From Halobacteriovorax vibrionivorans (lineage in GTDB: Bacteria; Bdellovibrionota; Bacteriovoracia; Bacteriovoracales; Bacteriovoracaceae): DNA of 64,000 bases. The DNA lies in assembly GCF_003346865.1 (NCBI RefSeq), contig NZ_QDKL01000002.1:372001-436000 (forward strand), written 5' to 3'. A program made the translations under genes and the position numbers. Positions 17,246 through 25,742 of the stretch are shown piece by piece (position 1 is the first letter of the stretch; the number at the start of each line of letters is the position of its first letter). The notes beneath the pieces were generated by a model. It was not told the origin of the DNA and did not search any database. It was given only the letters and a program-made list of their open reading frames with translations.

Positions 17246-17689
17246 TTATGCTACCTTTATTTTTGGATTTAATTTTAAAGAGCAATTAACAGTATTTGTT
17301 ACTAAACACTTATCCTTAGTTTCTTCAAGTAACTTCATATACTTATCGACATCCTTTTTATTTTTGACTACTAACTCAGGCTTAATCTCTACCGAAGTAA
17401 AGGCCATACGTCCGTCTTTACGATCTAAAGTTGCATCCGCTTTAACGTCAATTTTATCCCAGTCTAATTTTCGGGCCTTTGCCAATTCTTTAAAGCTTAA
17501 TAGATAACAACTCGAAATACTTGCTGAGAATAGGTCCTCAGGTGACCACTGATTTTGATCTCCTTGAAAGTCAGGACCTTGAAACTCTCGTGGAGCTGTT
17601 GAACGAATTTTACCTTCAATTCCAGAAGCTGAAATTTCCATGTTGTCATTTTTACTTTCACCATGTGAACTCGTTGTGTAAACACTCAT
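17246..17689 (-). CDS. OsmC/Ohr family peroxide-detoxifying protein
   Basis: A 147-residue protein. Seen: the OsmC fold signature 'NQWSPEDLFSASISSCYLLSF' with the first redox cysteine in SSCY, and the second cysteine in 'DKCLVTNTVNC'. Known: OsmC/Ohr proteins reduce organic hydroperoxides, and some act on persulfides, with two cysteines in the homodimer. I chose the ATG at 17689 because GGAG is five bases upstream. A paralogue lies at 49.2 kb ('KWSPEDLFSASISSCYILTF'). It has its own terminator and probably a promoter in the 230-base gap toward hemN. Confidence 0.88.
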   Translation of the reverse strand: MSVYTTSSHGESKNDNMEISASGIEGKIRSTAPREFQGPDFQGDQNQWSPEDLFSASISSCYLLSFKELAKARKLDWDKIDVKADATLDRKDGRMAFTSVEIKPELVVKNKKDVDKYMKLLEETKDKCLVTNTVNCSLKLNPKIKVA

Positions 17690-17923
17690 ATTTGTCTCCA
17701 ATGTTTAGTTAATAATTGGATATTAAATGAAAAACGAACTCAAATGTTTTAAATAAAACCTCATTTTTATTTAAAAAGTAAACATGTCACTGATCTTCCA
17801 GTGTTTTAATTCTTTATAATCATGTTCAAATTACATGACTTAAATTAAATTGAATTTTCCTAATCTAGGTCATCTTTTTTCTAAGGAATTTCTTCTATGA
17901 TTAATCTCAATTAGGAGAAAGAT

Positions 17924-19258
17924 ATGAAATCTCATGATCTTGAAAGAAAGTACAACATCCCAGTTCCTCGCTATACAAGCTATCCTGCCGTCCCCCATTG
18001 GAATGGGGCCCCATGTGAAGGTATTTGGCTTGGACACCTTAAGGATCATTATGATCCAGCTCAGGGAGTGGAATTATACATACATGTTCCTTTCTGTGAG
18101 AAGCTTTGTTACTACTGTGGCTGCCATCGTGTTATTTCCAAGAATAAAGATCGTGGCCTTGAATATGTGAACTACCTAATAAAGGAATGGAAGCTATATA
18201 AGAAGAAGCTAGGAGATATCAAAATCGCCTCGATTCATCTAGGAGGAGGAACTCCAAACTTCTTAACAGTAGAGGCCTTTACAAATTTATTTAATGAGTT
18301 ATCTCCAAGCTTCAAAGAGGAAGAATTTAAAGGATCAATAGAAATTGATCCACGTACATGCACTAAAGAACAACTCGATATGTATAAGAGCTTTGGAATT
18401 GAACGACTCTCAATGGGAGTCCAAGACTTTGATGAAAAAGTGCAACTCGCAATAGGAAGAGTTCAGCCTTATGAGAAAGTAAAAGAGCTTGTAGATTATG
18501 CTAGAGAAATTGGAATTGCAGATATAAATTTTGATTTAATCTACGGTCTTCCTTTTCAATCAACAAATACAATCACAGAAACTATAGAAAAAGTATTAAC
18601 TCTGAACCCATTACAAATCGCTTTTTATAGTTATGCTCACCTTCCATCAAGAATCAAGAATCAAAGACTCATTCCAGAAGAGGGCCTACTACACGGTATG
18701 GAAAAGAGAGCACTTTATGAAAAAGGAAAAGAGCTTCTTGCCATTAATCATTACGAAGAAATTGGATTAGATCATTTTGCAAAAGATGATAGCAGCTTGG
18801 CCAAGGCCAAAAAAGAAGGTCGTTTAAGACGTAATTTTATGGGACATACACATAAGACATCGTCTATGATCATAGGTCTCGGTTGCTCATCAATCTCTTC
18901 TTCAATTAAAAGCTTTGCTCAAAATGAGAAGGAAGTTAAAGAATATTATAATAAGATTAATAGTGGCCTTCTTGCCATTAGATCTGGTCATACACAATCA
19001 TCCCAAGATCTTGAAGTAGAAGAAATCATGCAAGACTTCTTTGCAACTAATAGCATTGATAAGAAATCATGGAAAAAACTTAATCATGCAAGCATCATTA
19101 AACAAAAACTAGATGAGCTGCAAGAAGATGGCCTTATCGAAGAAGGTGATCGTTTTCTCGTAACAGAAAAAGGGAGACCTTTTATGAGAAATATCGCCAG
19201 TATCTTTGATCATCATTTACTAGAATCAAAGCAAAATAGTGGCTCGACATCCCTTTAA
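17924..19258 (+). CDS. hemN: Oxygen-independent coproporphyrinogen III oxidase (radical SAM)
   Basis: A 444-residue protein, near the usual 450. Seen: the radical-SAM cluster motif C58-EKL-C62-YY-C65 followed by GC, 'HVPFCEKLCYYCGC', the SAM-binding 'LGGGTPN' near residue 105, and a C-terminal HemN domain with 'RNFMGHTH' and 'MQDFFATN'. Known: it decarboxylates coproporphyrinogen III to protoporphyrinogen IX without oxygen, in the cytoplasm. TTAGGAGAAAG just before the ATG is a strong start. I looked for an FNR box upstream and found none convincing. The gene lets heme synthesis continue at low oxygen. Confidence 0.93.
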   Translation: MKSHDLERKYNIPVPRYTSYPAVPHWNGAPCEGIWLGHLKDHYDPAQGVELYIHVPFCEKLCYYCGCHRVISKNKDRGLEYVNYLIKEWKLYKKKLGDIKIASIHLGGGTPNFLTVEAFTNLFNELSPSFKEEEFKGSIEIDPRTCTKEQLDMYKSFGIERLSMGVQDFDEKVQLAIGRVQPYEKVKELVDYAREIGIADINFDLIYGLPFQSTNTITETIEKVLTLNPLQIAFYSYAHLPSRIKNQRLIPEEGLLHGMEKRALYEKGKELLAINHYEEIGLDHFAKDDSSLAKAKKEGRLRRNFMGHTHKTSSMIIGLGCSSISSSIKSFAQNEKEVKEYYNKINSGLLAIRSGHTQSSQDLEVEEIMQDFFATNSIDKKSWKKLNHASIIKQKLDELQEDGLIEEGDRFLVTEKGRPFMRNIASIFDHHLLESKQNSGSTSL

Positions 19259-19338
19259 ACAGATAGGCTGACTTGCAATTCCTCCCGGGATGACGCATAA
19301 TAATATGTACACAACACACATATCTATAGGGAGAATTA

Positions 19339-19524
19339 ATGAGTCAATTATCGCCACAAATGAAAGAAGAATTACTTGCTGAAATCAAATCTCTTGAGTC
19401 ACAACTGACTGGAAATATGATGGATGATATGGATATTCGTGGGCGTATCCACAACATAAAAATGAAACTTGAAGGTGTAAAACCTGTTGATAGTTTTGTT
19501 GATTGCATTGGATGTGGTTCTTAA
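19339..19524 (+). CDS. 61-residue protein with a C-terminal CxxC
   Basis: A small gene with a strong start (GGGAGAAT before the ATG). Seen: a helical, amphipathic body (KEELLAEIKSLESQL, then RGRIHNIKMKLEG) and a C-terminal 'FVDCIGCGS' carrying C56 and C59. It lies between hemN and ahpF and could be a small redox or metal-binding protein; the family is not recognised. The predicted coiled helices suggest it binds a partner or dimerises. The gene is well separated from hemN (80 bases), so it probably has its own promoter. Confidence 0.65.
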   Translation: MSQLSPQMKEELLAEIKSLESQLTGNMMDDMDIRGRIHNIKMKLEGVKPVDSFVDCIGCGS

Positions 19525-19545
19525 AATAATCAAATAAATTACAGT

Positions 19546-19574
19546 ATAAAAAAAGGCCTCAACTAAGAGGCCTT
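19546..19574 (-). terminator. Terminator downstream of ahpF
   Basis: An AAGGCCTC / GAGGCCTT stem (19553-19560 and 19567-19574) with a six-base loop, followed on the minus strand by a T run. It lies about 38 bases past the ahpF stop. Confidence 0.75.
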
Positions 19575-19584
19575 CCTTATGACA

Positions 19585-19613
19585 AAAAACGCGAGAGAGA
19601 GAGATGCGTTTTT
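19585..19613. terminator. Second hairpin at the ahpF stop, possibly bidirectional
   Basis: AAAAACGC (19585-19592) pairs with GCGTTTTT (19606-19613) around a 13-base purine-rich GA-repeat loop, giving a T run on either strand. It overlaps the ahpF stop codon. It may end the small 61-residue gene from the plus side as well as help end ahpF. Confidence 0.5.
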
Positions 19614-21162
19614 ATGACAGCATTAAATCTTCAAATGCAGTAAGTCCGGCCTTGGCCCCCTCACCCATTGAAATAATAATTTGCTTATACGGAACAGTTG
19701 TAACATCACCTGCCGCATAAATTCTTTCTTGATTCGTGCGACATTTATCAGTCACAATAATTTCACCAAATTTATTTTTTTCCACAAGATCACCTAAGAA
19801 AGCGGTATTTGGAACGAGCCCAATTTGGACAAAGACTCCATCGAGATCAATCTTTTTAATATCTCCAGAATCACGGTCCTCATATTCAAGGGCCACAACC
19901 TTTTCACCGTCTCCAATAACTTTATCTGTTCGAGCATTTTTAATAATTGTTACATTCTTTAGTGACTCTAACTTATCAATTAAAACTTGGTCGGCCTTTA
20001 ACTCAGGAGCAAACTCCACAACCGTTACAGACTTAACAATTCCAGCAAGATCGATCGCTGCTTCAACTCCAGAGTTTCCGCCACCGATTACACTTACATC
20101 CTTGCCTTTATAATAAGGTCCATCACAGTGAGGACAATAAGCAACACCACGTCCTAGATAGTCTTTTTCTCCTTCAACTCCTAGCTCGCGCCACTTAGCA
20201 CCCGTTGCAATAATAAGAGACTTTGTTTTAACCACTTCACCACTATTTAAAAATAAAGTCTTAAGCTCTCCATTTTCAATATTATCAACACGACGATGTT
20301 CTAGTAGCTTAATATCGTATTCTGAAACATGTTTTCCAAGTGCAGCTGAAAGCTCAGGGCCTTCAGTATATGGAACAGAAATAAAATTTTCGATTCCCTT
20401 AGTATCTTGCATCTGACCACCAACACGATCAGTGATAATGGCAGTCTTTAGGCCTTTTCTTGCTGTATAAACAGCAGAAGACGCACCAGCAGGTCCACCA
20501 CCAATAACAATGACATCATACTCTCCAAGATCCTTAGTTTCATTTGAAGTTGAGCTCTCATCTTTGCCAAAGCGCTCTTCTAACTTCTCAAGGAGATCAA
20601 CAAGTGATGACTTACCAGAATGTACAAGGTCTTTATCGTGAATAACACTTGGTACACCTTGAATTTTCAACTCCTTAATTTCGTCTTGGACGAATTCACC
20701 ATCAATCATTTCATGAGTAAAATCTTCCTTATAAATGGCCATTAAGTTTAAGGCCTGAACAATATCAGGGCAGTTTTCACATGAAAGAGAAATATATGTC
20801 TTAAGATCTATTGATCCTTTAAGAGCTTTTATTCGATTAATGATCATATCATCAGGGAGCTTCCCTTTTAGATCACTATTTAAAATGGCCAGGATTAAAG
20901 AGGTAAACTCATGTCCTCCAGGGATCCCTGAAAATTTAATTCCATTTGCCTTCCCATTAACTTGAATTTCAAAATGTGGGTAATCATAAGTCTCCCCACT
21001 CGACTTTGTACTTATTTTAGGAGAAGTACCTGCGATGCTCTCTAGCATCTCTACAAGCTCTTGTTGCTTTGAATTGCTAGATTCACTGTACACAAGTCCA
21101 ATCTCACTTTCTAAATTAGCATAGACTGATTTTAATTGTTCAATGATTGCGTTATCTAACAT
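19612..21162 (-). CDS. ahpF: Alkyl hydroperoxide reductase subunit F
   Basis: A 516-residue flavoprotein, the expected length. Seen: a tandem thioredoxin-like N-terminal domain with an active-site CENC ('[10 protein letters not shown]'), then a FAD-binding '[21 protein letters not shown]', the TrxR-type '[10 protein letters not shown]', the redox CPHC in '[14 protein letters not shown]', and NAD-binding '[12 protein letters not shown]'. Known: it passes electrons from NADH through FAD and two disulfides to AhpC. The ATG at 21162 is preceded by GAAGGAG. It is downstream of ahpC on the same strand, but a strong hairpin stands between them, which should lower ahpF relative to ahpC. Confidence 0.95.
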   Translation of the reverse strand: MLDNAIIEQLKSVYANLESEIGLVYSESSNSKQQELVEMLESIAGTSPKISTKSSGETYDYPHFEIQVNGKANGIKFSGIPGGHEFTSLILAILNSDLKGKLPDDMIINRIKALKGSIDLKTYISLSCENCPDIVQALNLMAIYKEDFTHEMIDGEFVQDEIKELKIQGVPSVIHDKDLVHSGKSSLVDLLEKLEERFGKDESSTSNETKDLGEYDVIVIGGGPAGASSAVYTARKGLKTAIITDRVGGQMQDTKGIENFISVPYTEGPELSAALGKHVSEYDIKLLEHRRVDNIENGELKTLFLNSGEVVKTKSLIIATGAKWRELGVEGEKDYLGRGVAYCPHCDGPYYKGKDVSVIGGGNSGVEAAIDLAGIVKSVTVVEFAPELKADQVLIDKLESLKNVTIIKNARTDKVIGDGEKVVALEYEDRDSGDIKKIDLDGVFVQIGLVPNTAFLGDLVEKNKFGEIIVTDKCRTNQERIYAAGDVTTVPYKQIIISMGEGAKAGLTAFEDLMLS

Positions 21163-21177
21163 TTTGTTCTCCTTCTT

Positions 21178-21203
21178 CAAAAAAGGGGGCACGAAGCCCC
21201 CCT
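21178..21203 (-). terminator. Intra-operon terminator between ahpC and ahpF
   Basis: GGGGGC (21185-21190) pairs with GCCCCC (21196-21201) around a five-base loop, followed on the minus strand by six T. It lies past the ahpC stop (21235), and its T run ends just before the ahpF ribosome-binding site. It probably lets only part of the transcription reach ahpF. Confidence 0.8.
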
Positions 21204-21234
21204 ATATATCTAGTATTCTGTATAAGAATAATTC

Positions 21235-21807
21235 CTAGATTTTACCTACAAGGTCTAGACCTGGCTTAAGTGTTTCCGAACCTGGCTTCCACTTAGCTGG
21301 ACAAACTTCATCTGGGTGCTCAGCAATAAATTGAGCAGCTTGAACTTTTCTCATTAGTTCATCAGCGTTACGTCCAATTCCGTTGTCTTGAACTTCAGCA
21401 AGCTTAATTTCACCAGCTGGGTTGATTAGGAAAGTCCCTCTATAAGCAAGACCTTCTTCTTCAATATGAACACCAAATGCTCTAGTTAATTGACCAGTTG
21501 GGTCTGCAAGCATTGGGTACTTGATCTTCTTGATTGTTTCAGAAGCATCATGCCATGCTTTGTGAGTGAAGTGAGTATCTGTTGATACAGAGTAAACTTC
21601 TACACCCATTTTTTGGAATTCTTCGTACTTATCTGCCATGTCACCTAGCTCAGTTGGACATACGAAAGTAAAGTCAGCAGGATAGAAGAAAAGGATAGAC
21701 CATTTTCCTTCTAGGTCTTTTGCTGTAACTGTTTTAAAGTCATCGTTTACGTAAGCTTGTACAGAAAAGTCTTGTACTTTTGTGTTGATTAAAGTTTGCA
21801 CTTGCAT
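21235..21807 (-). CDS. ahpC: Alkyl hydroperoxide reductase subunit C (2-Cys peroxiredoxin)
   Basis: A 190-residue protein, the family norm. Seen: the peroxidatic cysteine C50 in 'ADFTFVCPTELGDMADKY', the resolving cysteine C169 in 'DEVCPAKWKPG', and the 'GTFLINPAGEI' strand. Known: a cytoplasmic decameric peroxiredoxin that reduces H2O2 and organic peroxides and is recharged by AhpF. AAAGGAG lies before the ATG. Upstream, TTGCC-N9-GGCAA (21839-21857) is an inverted repeat that may be a regulator site; it does not match OxyR or PerR boxes well. Codon choice looks like that of a highly expressed gene. Confidence 0.96.
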   Translation of the reverse strand: MQVQTLINTKVQDFSVQAYVNDDFKTVTAKDLEGKWSILFFYPADFTFVCPTELGDMADKYEEFQKMGVEVYSVSTDTHFTHKAWHDASETIKKIKYPMLADPTGQLTRAFGVHIEEEGLAYRGTFLINPAGEIKLAEVQDNGIGRNADELMRKVQAAQFIAEHPDEVCPAKWKPGSETLKPGLDLVGKI

Positions 21808-21997
21808 CTCCTTTATAAAAGTTTTCAGTGTTTAATTCTTGCCTAGAATTATGGCAATAAATCAAGAAATTCTCTAATATTAATTGTCTAATATGTGATA
21901 GATTTCACCTATCAAGAACGGTAATTACAATAGATCTTGCTTATGTGTCGCATCAAAAAATAAGTCGGCCATATTGCTCTAAATAAGTGAGACGCGG

Positions 21998-22624
21998 TTA
22001 GTCGAGATGATATATCTCCATGATTTCACTAAGAATCTTATCAAAATCGATGTTGAGATCCTTGAGCTCACCTGAATGAACATCAAAAACCCAACCATAG
22101 ACCTTAAGCCCTCTTTCACGGTTTGCTTTTTGAACAGCAGCAGTCTTTATGGCATTGATACATTGTTCCTGAACATTTAGCTCAACAAGGCGCTCATATC
22201 GCTTATCTTCGTCTTTAATATTATTGAGTTCAGTTTTGTGAGTGCGATATACATCTCTGATATTTCTAAGCCATGGATTAAGAATACCAAGGTCTTGGCT
22301 TTCCATTGCGGCCTTTACTCCACCACATCCGTAATGCCCGCAAACGATGATATGGTCAACTTTAAGATGTTCAACAGCGTAGTTTAGAACACTCATGACG
22401 TTTAGATCAATACTTATAACCATATTGGCAATATTACGATGAACAAAAACCTCTCCAGGACCGGCCCCCATAACTTCTTCAGCAGTTACTCGACTATCTG
22501 AGCATCCGATATAAAGATAATTCGGGTTTTGGCCCGCACCTAACTTTTCAAAGAATTTCTCATCCTCGTTAAGCTTTGCCTTCACCCATTCTTTATTATT
22601 TTTGAAGATATTTTTGATATCCAT
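21998..22624 (-). CDS. can: Beta-carbonic anhydrase
   Basis: A 208-residue cytoplasmic enzyme. Seen: zinc ligands C41, H97 and C100 and the D43-R45 dyad ('GCSDSRV', 'CGHYGCGGV'), with 'VFVHRNIANMV' between. Known: reversible hydration of CO2 to bicarbonate. AGGTG lies five bases before the ATG. It is separate from mntP upstream by 70 bases and may share its transcript. Function is secure; the physiological reason (bicarbonate for carboxylases, pH) is inference. Confidence 0.94.
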   Translation of the reverse strand: MDIKNIFKNNKEWVKAKLNEDEKFFEKLGAGQNPNYLYIGCSDSRVTAEEVMGAGPGEVFVHRNIANMVISIDLNVMSVLNYAVEHLKVDHIIVCGHYGCGGVKAAMESQDLGILNPWLRNIRDVYRTHKTELNNIKDEDKRYERLVELNVQEQCINAIKTAAVQKANRERGLKVYGWVFDVHSGELKDLNIDFDKILSEIMEIYHLD

Positions 22625-22694
22625 TAATTCACCTATTTGATTATATTCGATAAATAATATGTGAATCTAATGAATTTGCCAATTACGCTTTAAG

Positions 22695-23264
22695 TTATAA
22701 TCCCTCTAGAAGGAACTTAACCGCCAGACTTTGAAGAATAATTGCTGCAATAATGCTAAAAATAGGCCCAAGCTTATCTGAAGCACGTTTTGCAATGCTC
22801 ATTCCAACAATTGTTGAACAAAATGCCCATCCACCGATGGAGATAATATATGGAGTTAGCACCTTTCCTGATGCACCAATTGTCACACCAACAGCAAAGG
22901 CGTCAAGACTTGTAGCAAATGAAACGAGTATTACTTTAAAAATACTGTGGAATTCTTTTGGTTTTTCTTCCTCATCTTCGTGCTTACCACTCAATTCTTC
23001 ATAACCTTCATAGGCCATATGAATGGCAACAGCAGTTAAGAGTCCAAACGATATCCAGTGATCAATATAATCAAATTGTGCAATAACTTTCGCACCAGCA
23101 ATGGCACCTAAGAATGCAACTAGCGCTTCTGCACCACCTGAAGAGAAAGCAAATTTTATCGAATCACTAAACTTATGAGGACGAGCTCCCATTGCAACAG
23201 CAGCAGAAAAAGAATCCGCACAAAGGACAAGCCCAATAACTACAACTTCAAAATAATTAATCAT
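22695..23264 (-). CDS. mntP: Putative manganese efflux pump, MntP family
   Basis: A 189-residue inner-membrane protein with six predicted helices. Seen: the two-fold repeat with acidic motifs 'CADSFSAAVAMGAR' in helix 1 and 'SFATSLDAFAVGVTIG' in helix 4, and a charged cytoplasmic loop (KHEDEEEKPKE) between halves. Known: MntP exports Mn2+, the conserved aspartates being needed for transport. No yybP-ykoY/MntR-type leader was recognised upstream (gap of about 95 bases to the divergent gene). It fits with the peroxide-defence genes around it, since manganese level affects oxidative stress. Confidence 0.85.
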   Translation of the reverse strand: MINYFEVVVIGLVLCADSFSAAVAMGARPHKFSDSIKFAFSSGGAEALVAFLGAIAGAKVIAQFDYIDHWISFGLLTAVAIHMAYEGYEELSGKHEDEEEKPKEFHSIFKVILVSFATSLDAFAVGVTIGASGKVLTPYIISIGGWAFCSTIVGMSIAKRASDKLGPIFSIIAAIILQSLAVKFLLEGL

Positions 23265-23358
23265 AAGTACTTATAATACTGTTTGATAAGCTAGACAATG
23301 ATTATTCTTTTTTTCACACTACTGTCCTAAATGGTATTTTTTTAATATTGTCATATCA

Positions 23359-24327
23359 ATGAAATACTTAATTCTCATACTCTCATTTAGTACTTTTGCA
23401 TCCCTTGAAAGCGTTGACTCTTACTTTAATGATGACGAGTTAAATAAGGTTCGAAACCAATCTGAATTTGAGATTGATCAATGCCATGATGTTAATAATA
23501 TTAGCTTTGGTGAGAGCATAGAATATTTCATAAAAGAATTAGCAAATAAGAAACCAACATTTCTTCATGTGGCATCAATTTATAATATGCCTTCAAAAAT
23601 GGAAAACCAAGAGGCCGTAGGACTACTTAGTCACCCTCTATGCCTAGTCTCTAAGAAAAGCCTTTCTCAAACAATTAAAAAAGTTCCTGATGATAAAACC
23701 ATTGAATTAGCGAATCGCTTTGCAAGTGAACATAATGAATACCGTTCACTAGGCCATAGAGATGAGCTAAAGAAACTATGGGCAAGATTCTTTGGATGCC
23801 TTGCTTATACTGAAAGCTTAACGACTGCTGATACAAAAGCCAGTAAGAAGCTTGCAAAGAAATATGGACCTAGAAAATATAATAAACCGGATGGAGTAAA
23901 GTTCTACTACGATAAGTGGCAACCAAAAGTGAGTCGTTTAAATATAGGCCTCTTTCAATTCACACCAAATTACGCTGGCAATATTAAGCCCTGCGTGGAT
24001 TCATGGAATCACTTCTACCAAGAAGAGAAATGTCAGATCAAGAATAAGGGCCAAGATAATTTGATAAGAGTTTTTGGCTCAACCACACAGCAATTTAATG
24101 CCTATTGTGGAGTCCACAAGGTTATTCAAGCATTTTCAGTTCAGCTTAATACGCAAACAAAGAAGTTCACTCACCCAAATAATACTGAATCAGGAAAGTT
24201 AAAAGAGTCGAATAAGAGATGTGTCAGCCCACACTTCTATGCAGGCTGGTCTTATAACCACTTTGGGCCTCTTCAAAACTCAACAGGTGATAACCTGGGA
24301 AAGCTTATGTCCTGTATTTATCACTAA
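23359..24327 (+). CDS. Secreted protein, possible lysozyme/SLT-like fold
   Basis: A 322-residue exported protein with a signal peptide (MKYLILILSFSTFASLES). Seen: 'FFGCLAYTESLTTADTKASKK' and about 50 residues later 'NIGLFQFTPN', reminiscent of lytic transglycosylases, in which a catalytic Glu followed by Ser (ES) and a later GLxQ block occur. Several cysteines (QCHD, PLCLV, GCLAY, PCVD, KCQI, YCGV, RCVS, SCIY) suggest disulfides. The match is weak and the order only roughly right, so a peptidoglycan role is a hypothesis. It is divergent from mntP and convergent with the propeller gene (four-base overlap). Confidence 0.6.
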   Translation: MKYLILILSFSTFASLESVDSYFNDDELNKVRNQSEFEIDQCHDVNNISFGESIEYFIKELANKKPTFLHVASIYNMPSKMENQEAVGLLSHPLCLVSKKSLSQTIKKVPDDKTIELANRFASEHNEYRSLGHRDELKKLWARFFGCLAYTESLTTADTKASKKLAKKYGPRKYNKPDGVKFYYDKWQPKVSRLNIGLFQFTPNYAGNIKPCVDSWNHFYQEEKCQIKNKGQDNLIRVFGSTTQQFNAYCGVHKVIQAFSVQLNTQTKKFTHPNNTESGKLKESNKRCVSPHFYAGWSYNHFGPLQNSTGDNLGKLMSCIYH

Positions 24328-25742
24328 TTTTTAAAATATTTAATACTTCCCTTCATCCCAAAGACAATATGTCCCTTATCTAGGATTAAAGTATCCGCAA
24401 AGATATTCTCAGGCTTCTCACCTTCAGAAAATAAACGGGATTTGAGAAGGCTTCCATCATTAAGATCTAAGTAAGATATCTTTCCAAGGCGATCAATAAA
24501 GATCAGCTTCTCTCCATCATACTTCATTGATGAGTAGTTATAACCGAGCTTCTTCTTGCGACTCTCATACTTCCACTTAAGTTCGGAAGTCACACTATTC
24601 CAAGCATAGACACGTCCATCAAAGTCATTAAAAACAACAATATCATCAAAGACCAAAGGCTTTCCAATTACAGGTGAATCAATTTCAACAGAACTAACTC
24701 TCCCCCCTATTGAATTAAAGCATACAAGTCCACCAAGCTCAGACTTCACATGAAGTTCACCTTGAATAAAGCAAATATTCTCACGTGTTGCAACAGGTCC
24801 ATACCAACTTGAAAGAGGTAGCTCTTCACGCCAAATTTGCTTTCCACTCTTGGCATCAATTTTATAAGCAAAAGGTCTGGCCTTGCCAAGATCTTCTTCA
24901 GGAACACCACTTGCAACATAAACGGCATTATCTTTTAAAAGAACAAAGGCATCCATATGGCCACCTTCAAAATGCCAGATTTCTTTCATTGTTTCAGGAT
25001 CAATTGCATAGAGGCCATCGCCACCAGCTGTTTGAAAAAGATAGTCCTTTCCTTCAATTGTGTGAATGACAGGAAGAATCTCTGTATGCCCCTTAGTTTT
25101 AAAAGAGCCTACAACCTTCTTTGTCTTAGGATCAAATTTATAAACCCTCATATGATGAGAAGCATGAAGCCCTTCGCCAAAATATAAGAAGCCTTTAAAA
25201 TAGACAGGAGTTGGCGACAGAAACTTACCAAAGAAAATCTTATTCTTTATGGCCCCAGTTTCTATATCCAAAACAAAGAGATTACCTTCTTTAGATCCAA
25301 CAAAAAGCTCTCCATCGACAACAGTACCGGAAGCAAAGATTCCTTCAGGTACAACTTGTTGCCAAATAAAATTTTCAGGATCAACATTTATTGGGTCTTT
25401 CTTATAAGTGATATCACTATTAAAAGTATCTTGAATAAATAGAGGTACCGGCCCATGCTTTATATATTGATAGGCTTCCATTCCACCGTAGATAAGAAGA
25501 TTAAAAATCATTGCAGAGATTAACACCTTAGGCTTAAGTAAAACCTCAAGAAGCTTTTTTGGCCCTTCGGCCTTGAGCTTAACCCCAAAGAGCCCTGCAA
25601 TAAATGTTGCAACAACAGTAATTCCTGTACTTAGAAAAGCTAAGGGTAACAATACCGTTGGAACAATAGAGTAACTATAGTCACTACAAAAGTTGTTATT
25701 GCATGAGTTTAATACTTCCAGAATTTCCATCAACGAAAACAT
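24324..25742 (-). CDS. Membrane-anchored PQQ-like beta-propeller protein
   Basis: About 472 residues. Seen: one or two N-terminal membrane helices ('PTVLLPLAFLSTGITVVATFI' and 'VLISAMIFNLLIYGGMEAY'), then seven or so repeated propeller blades, typified by 'GNLFVLDIETGAIKNKIFFG', 'DGLYAIDPETMKEIWHF' and 'GRVYAWNSVTSELKWKYES'. Known: PQQ-like WD-type propellers without PQQ ligands act as scaffolds. The start is uncertain; the ATG at 25742 has AAGG eight bases before it, and all candidate starts lie inside the upstream dikinase gene. The overlap of about 47 bases suggests coupled expression. Function unknown. Confidence 0.75.
   Translation of the reverse strand: MFSLMEILEVLNSCNNNFCSDYSYSIVPTVLLPLAFLSTGITVVATFIAGLFGVKLKAEGPKKLLEVLLKPKVLISAMIFNLLIYGGMEAYQYIKHGPVPLFIQDTFNSDITYKKDPINVDPENFIWQQVVPEGIFASGTVVDGELFVGSKEGNLFVLDIETGAIKNKIFFGKFLSPTPVYFKGFLYFGEGLHASHHMRVYKFDPKTKKVVGSFKTKGHTEILPVIHTIEGKDYLFQTAGGDGLYAIDPETMKEIWHFEGGHMDAFVLLKDNAVYVASGVPEEDLGKARPFAYKIDAKSGKQIWREELPLSSWYGPVATRENICFIQGELHVKSELGGLVCFNSIGGRVSSVEIDSPVIGKPLVFDDIVVFNDFDGRVYAWNSVTSELKWKYESRKKKLGYNYSSMKYDGEKLIFIDRLGKISYLDLNDGSLLKSRLFSEGEKPENIFADTLILDKGHIVFGMKGSIKYFKN

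Noticed and set aside
17702..17923. Possible FNR box upstream of hemN
   Set aside because: No TTGAT-N4-ATCAA-like sequence; the nearest AT-rich half-sites are no better than chance.
19736..20113. A 125-codon plus-strand open frame inside ahpF
   Set aside because: Antisense to a clearly recognised ahpF; Ser/Pro/Thr-rich composition typical of a shadow frame.
22625..22694. Riboswitch or leader for manganese between mntP and carbonic anhydrase
   Set aside because: Too short and on the wrong side of mntP; no yybP-ykoY-like stem or conserved loop seen.
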